From Xanthobacteraceae bacterium (GTDB lineage: Bacteria; Pseudomonadota; Alphaproteobacteria; Rhizobiales; Xanthobacteraceae), in assembly GCA_029266425.1 (NCBI GenBank), contig JAQSWY010000008.1, positions 1 through 64,000 on the forward strand: a stretch of DNA of 64,000 bases, in the 5' to 3' direction. Every line of letters starts with the position of its first letter. Position 1 is the first letter of the stretch. Of the stretch, positions 62,507 to 64,000 are shown piece by piece. The position numbers were made by a program, and so were the translations under genes. The notes beneath the pieces were generated by a model. The model was not told the DNA's origin. It did no database searches and was given only the letters and a program-made list of their open reading frames with translations.

Positions 62507-63403
62507 ATGACCGCCCCGACCCAAAATGCCACCAACGCCCCCGATTTCGGCCTGCTGCTCGCCCGCATCGCCGATGCCCTCGACCGTCTGGCCCCGGCAC
62601 GCGCGACCAATGTCGATTTCGCCATCGCCGACGCCTTTGTCTGGCACGCCGATCCCGGCCGCCCGGAGCCGGTAGCCAAGGTCAACCGGGTCGAGATGGG
62701 TCTCCTCAAGGGTATCGACCGCACCCGCGACGTGCTGGTGGACAACACCACCCGCTTCGCCAACGGCCTGCCCGCCAACAACGCCCTCCTCTGGGGCGCT
62801 CGCGGCATGGGCAAGAGTTCGCTGGTCAAGGCCGCCCATGCGGCGGTGAACGCCGAGCTTGCCAAGGATGGCAAGGCGCCGCTGAAGCTCGTGGAGATCC
62901 ACCGCGAGGACATCGAGACGCTGCCCGCCTTGATGGCGCTGATGCGGTCCTCGCCATTCCGCTTCATCGTGTTCTGCGACGACCTTTCCTTCGACGCCGA
63001 CGACACCTCCTACAAATCGCTGAAGGCGGTGCTGGAAGGCGGCATCGAAGGCCGGCCGGAAAACGTCATCTTCTACGCCACCTCCAACCGCCGGCACCTG
63101 CTGCCGCGCGACATGATGGAGAATGAGCGCTCGACCGCGATCAATCCGGGCGAGGCGGTGGAGGAGAAGGTCTCGCTGTCGGATCGCTTCGGCCTTTGGC
63201 TCGGCTTCCACAAATGCAGCCAGGACGAATATCTCGCCATGGTGAACGGCTACATCGCCCATTTCGGCATCCCGATCGACGCCGACGAATTGCGCCGCGA
63301 GGCGCTGGAGTGGGCGACGACGCGCGGTGCGCGCTCGGGCCGTACGGCGTTCCAATTTGTACAGGATGTGGCGGGGCGGCTCGGCGTGCCCCTGAAAGGC
63401 TAG
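62507..63403 (+). CDS. DUF815-family AAA ATPase
   Basis: The 298-residue protein has a DUF815-type P-loop ATPase: NALLWGARGMGKSSLVKAAH (Walker A), IVFCDDLSFDADDTSYKSLK (Walker B and following), and NVIFYATSNRRHLLPRDMME (sensor 1). It is conserved in alphaproteobacteria and often located near yajC, but its role is unknown. ATG 62507 follows AAGGAGCC. It is divergent from yajC with 186 bases between them. A bidirectional terminator follows. Confidence 0.87.
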   Translation: MTAPTQNATNAPDFGLLLARIADALDRLAPARATNVDFAIADAFVWHADPGRPEPVAKVNRVEMGLLKGIDRTRDVLVDNTTRFANGLPANNALLWGARGMGKSSLVKAAHAAVNAELAKDGKAPLKLVEIHREDIETLPALMALMRSSPFRFIVFCDDLSFDADDTSYKSLKAVLEGGIEGRPENVIFYATSNRRHLLPRDMMENERSTAINPGEAVEEKVSLSDRFGLWLGFHKCSQDEYLAMVNGYIAHFGIPIDADELRREALEWATTRGARSGRTAFQFVQDVAGRLGVPLKG

Positions 63404-63469
63404 CCCGCCGCCCCGCAGTGACCGGCGCCAAGGTCCGAACGTCGCGCCGGTGTTCGATCTTCACAGATG

Positions 63470-63498
63470 AAAAAGGGCTCGTTTCCGAGCCCTTTTTT
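63470..63498. terminator. Bidirectional terminator
   Basis: AAAAAGGGCTCG (63470-63481), loop TTTC, CGAGCCC (63486-63492), then TTTTTT. It is symmetric and serves both the DUF815 gene and the convergent LytM gene. Confidence 0.95.
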
Positions 63499-63517
63499 AT
63501 ATCTCAGGCGATCACGT

Positions 63518-64000
63518 TCAGAGCCCGGCGAGATGCGAGCTCGGATCGACCGGCTGCGAGCCCTTGCGGATCTCGAAATGCACCTGCGGCGAGGTCACCG
63601 AGCCGGTCTGGCCGGCCTTGGCGATGGTCTGGCCGCGCTTCACGGTCTCGCCCTTCTTCACGTCGATCGCGCTATTGTGGGCATAGGCCGTCACCCAGCC
63701 GTCGGCGTGCTTAATCAGGACCAGATTGCCGTAACCCTTCAGCTCGTTGCCGGCATAAGCGACGACACCGTCCTCGGCCGCCTTGACCGAGGTGCCTTCC
63801 GGCACCGAGACGTTGATGCCTTCATTCTGCTGTCCGCCCGGCTTCGGGCCGAAGCCGGAAATGATGCGGCCGCGCACCGGCCAGCGGAACTGCATGCCGG
63901 CCTGCTTGTCGTCGCCCTTCACCGCGTCCTCGGCCGGCTCCGCCGGCTTCACCGCGGCGATGAGCTGAGCGTTCTTTTCGGCGGCAGCGGCCGATGCGGC
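63518..64000 (-). CDS. LytM/M23-fold envelope protein, C-terminal part (partial)
   Basis: Only the last 160 residues are in the window; the frame is open at the right edge. The C-terminal domain is the M23 peptidase fold of the NlpD/EnvC kind: FRWPVRGRIISGFGPKPGGQ, AYAGNELKGYGNLVLIKHAD and SPQVHFEIRKGSQPVDP. The first zinc motif H-x-G-x-D reads NEGIN, with the His and Asp both replaced by Asn, and the HxH at the end is QVH. Peptidase activity is therefore unlikely. Such degenerate LytM proteins activate amidases at the cell division site. A Pro/Ala-rich linker with many Glu precedes the domain. Confidence 0.82.
   Translation of the reverse strand, partial: AASAAAAEKNAQLIAAVKPAEPAEDAVKGDDKQAGMQFRWPVRGRIISGFGPKPGGQQNEGINVSVPEGTSVKAAEDGVVAYAGNELKGYGNLVLIKHADGWVTAYAHNSAIDVKKGETVKRGQTIAKAGQTGSVTSPQVHFEIRKGSQPVDPSSHLAGL

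Overview
The window is a high-GC chromosomal segment from an alphaproteobacterium of the order Hyphomicrobiales (Rhizobiales). Gene order and protein character point to a Xanthobacteraceae-like lineage (Ancylobacter/Starkeya/Azorhizobium type), but this is inferred from family resemblance only. Supporting markers are the tig-clpP-clpX-lon-hupB block, glnB-glnA with a sigma-54 promoter, yajC-secD-secF followed by homologues of the complex I assembly factors NDUFAF3 and NDUFAF6, ATP12, TrmFO, and several families of dispersed intergenic palindromes. No phage, CRISPR array, plasmid replication gene or rRNA operon is visible.

Layout. 1-3.05 kb is a scrambled accessory patch: three IS5-type transposase remnants, one pair of terminal inverted repeats, two decayed copies of the same small gene as a ~190-bp direct repeat, an acyltransferase, and an AT-rich TylF-like methyltransferase. 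3.1-7.2 kb looks like a decayed malonate locus: a GntR regulator, the frameshifted 3' end of a matB-like malonyl-CoA synthetase, and an intact three-gene TRAP transporter. 7.3-15.2 kb holds a nitronate monooxygenase fragment, an ABM-fold protein, a very repetitive Gln/Pro/Arg-rich DUF6600-type exported protein, a flavin monooxygenase with an SMP-30 hydrolase, and an AraC regulator divergent from an MFS exporter.

15.3-24.3 kb holds a phospholipase D-VTT membrane fusion translationally coupled to an EEP-fold phosphodiesterase and followed by an isochorismatase-like hydrolase. This group is bracketed by two related small helical proteins and a Crp/Fnr regulator. Then come a UDP-glucuronate 4-epimerase, an agmatinase-family ureohydrolase and a nitrilase. 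24.3-34.4 kb is metabolic and accessory: an OFA-family transporter, succinate-semialdehyde dehydrogenase, a GFA protein, a small methyltransferase, a transglutaminase-like protein and an unusual AI-2E/B12-like/GAF three-domain fusion.

34.4-64 kb is mostly core: tRNA-Ser(GCU), atp12, a HAD phosphatase, tRNA-Val(UAC), hupB, lon, clpX, clpP, tig, tRNA-Leu(UAG), a Tat-exported multicopper-oxidase fold that has lost its copper ligands, nnr, glnB, glnA, rplM-rpsI, metY, a DUF1127 micro-protein, trmFO, a RIO-like kinase fused to an acyl-AMP-ligase-like tail, the NDUFAF6/NDUFAF3 homologues, secF, secD, yajC, a DUF815 ATPase, and the C-terminal part of a LytM-type protein running off the window.

The most notable points are degenerate-enzyme scaffolds (copper-less MCO, LytM domain without metal ligands, kinase fused to a ligase tail lacking its lysine), the AI-2E/GAF fusion, two families of long dispersed hairpin repeats, and several independent pseudogenes. 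I see no clear multi-gene defence or biosynthetic system that can be called new; the PLD-VTT/EEP/isochorismatase cluster and the domain fusions are the best candidates for undescribed biology.
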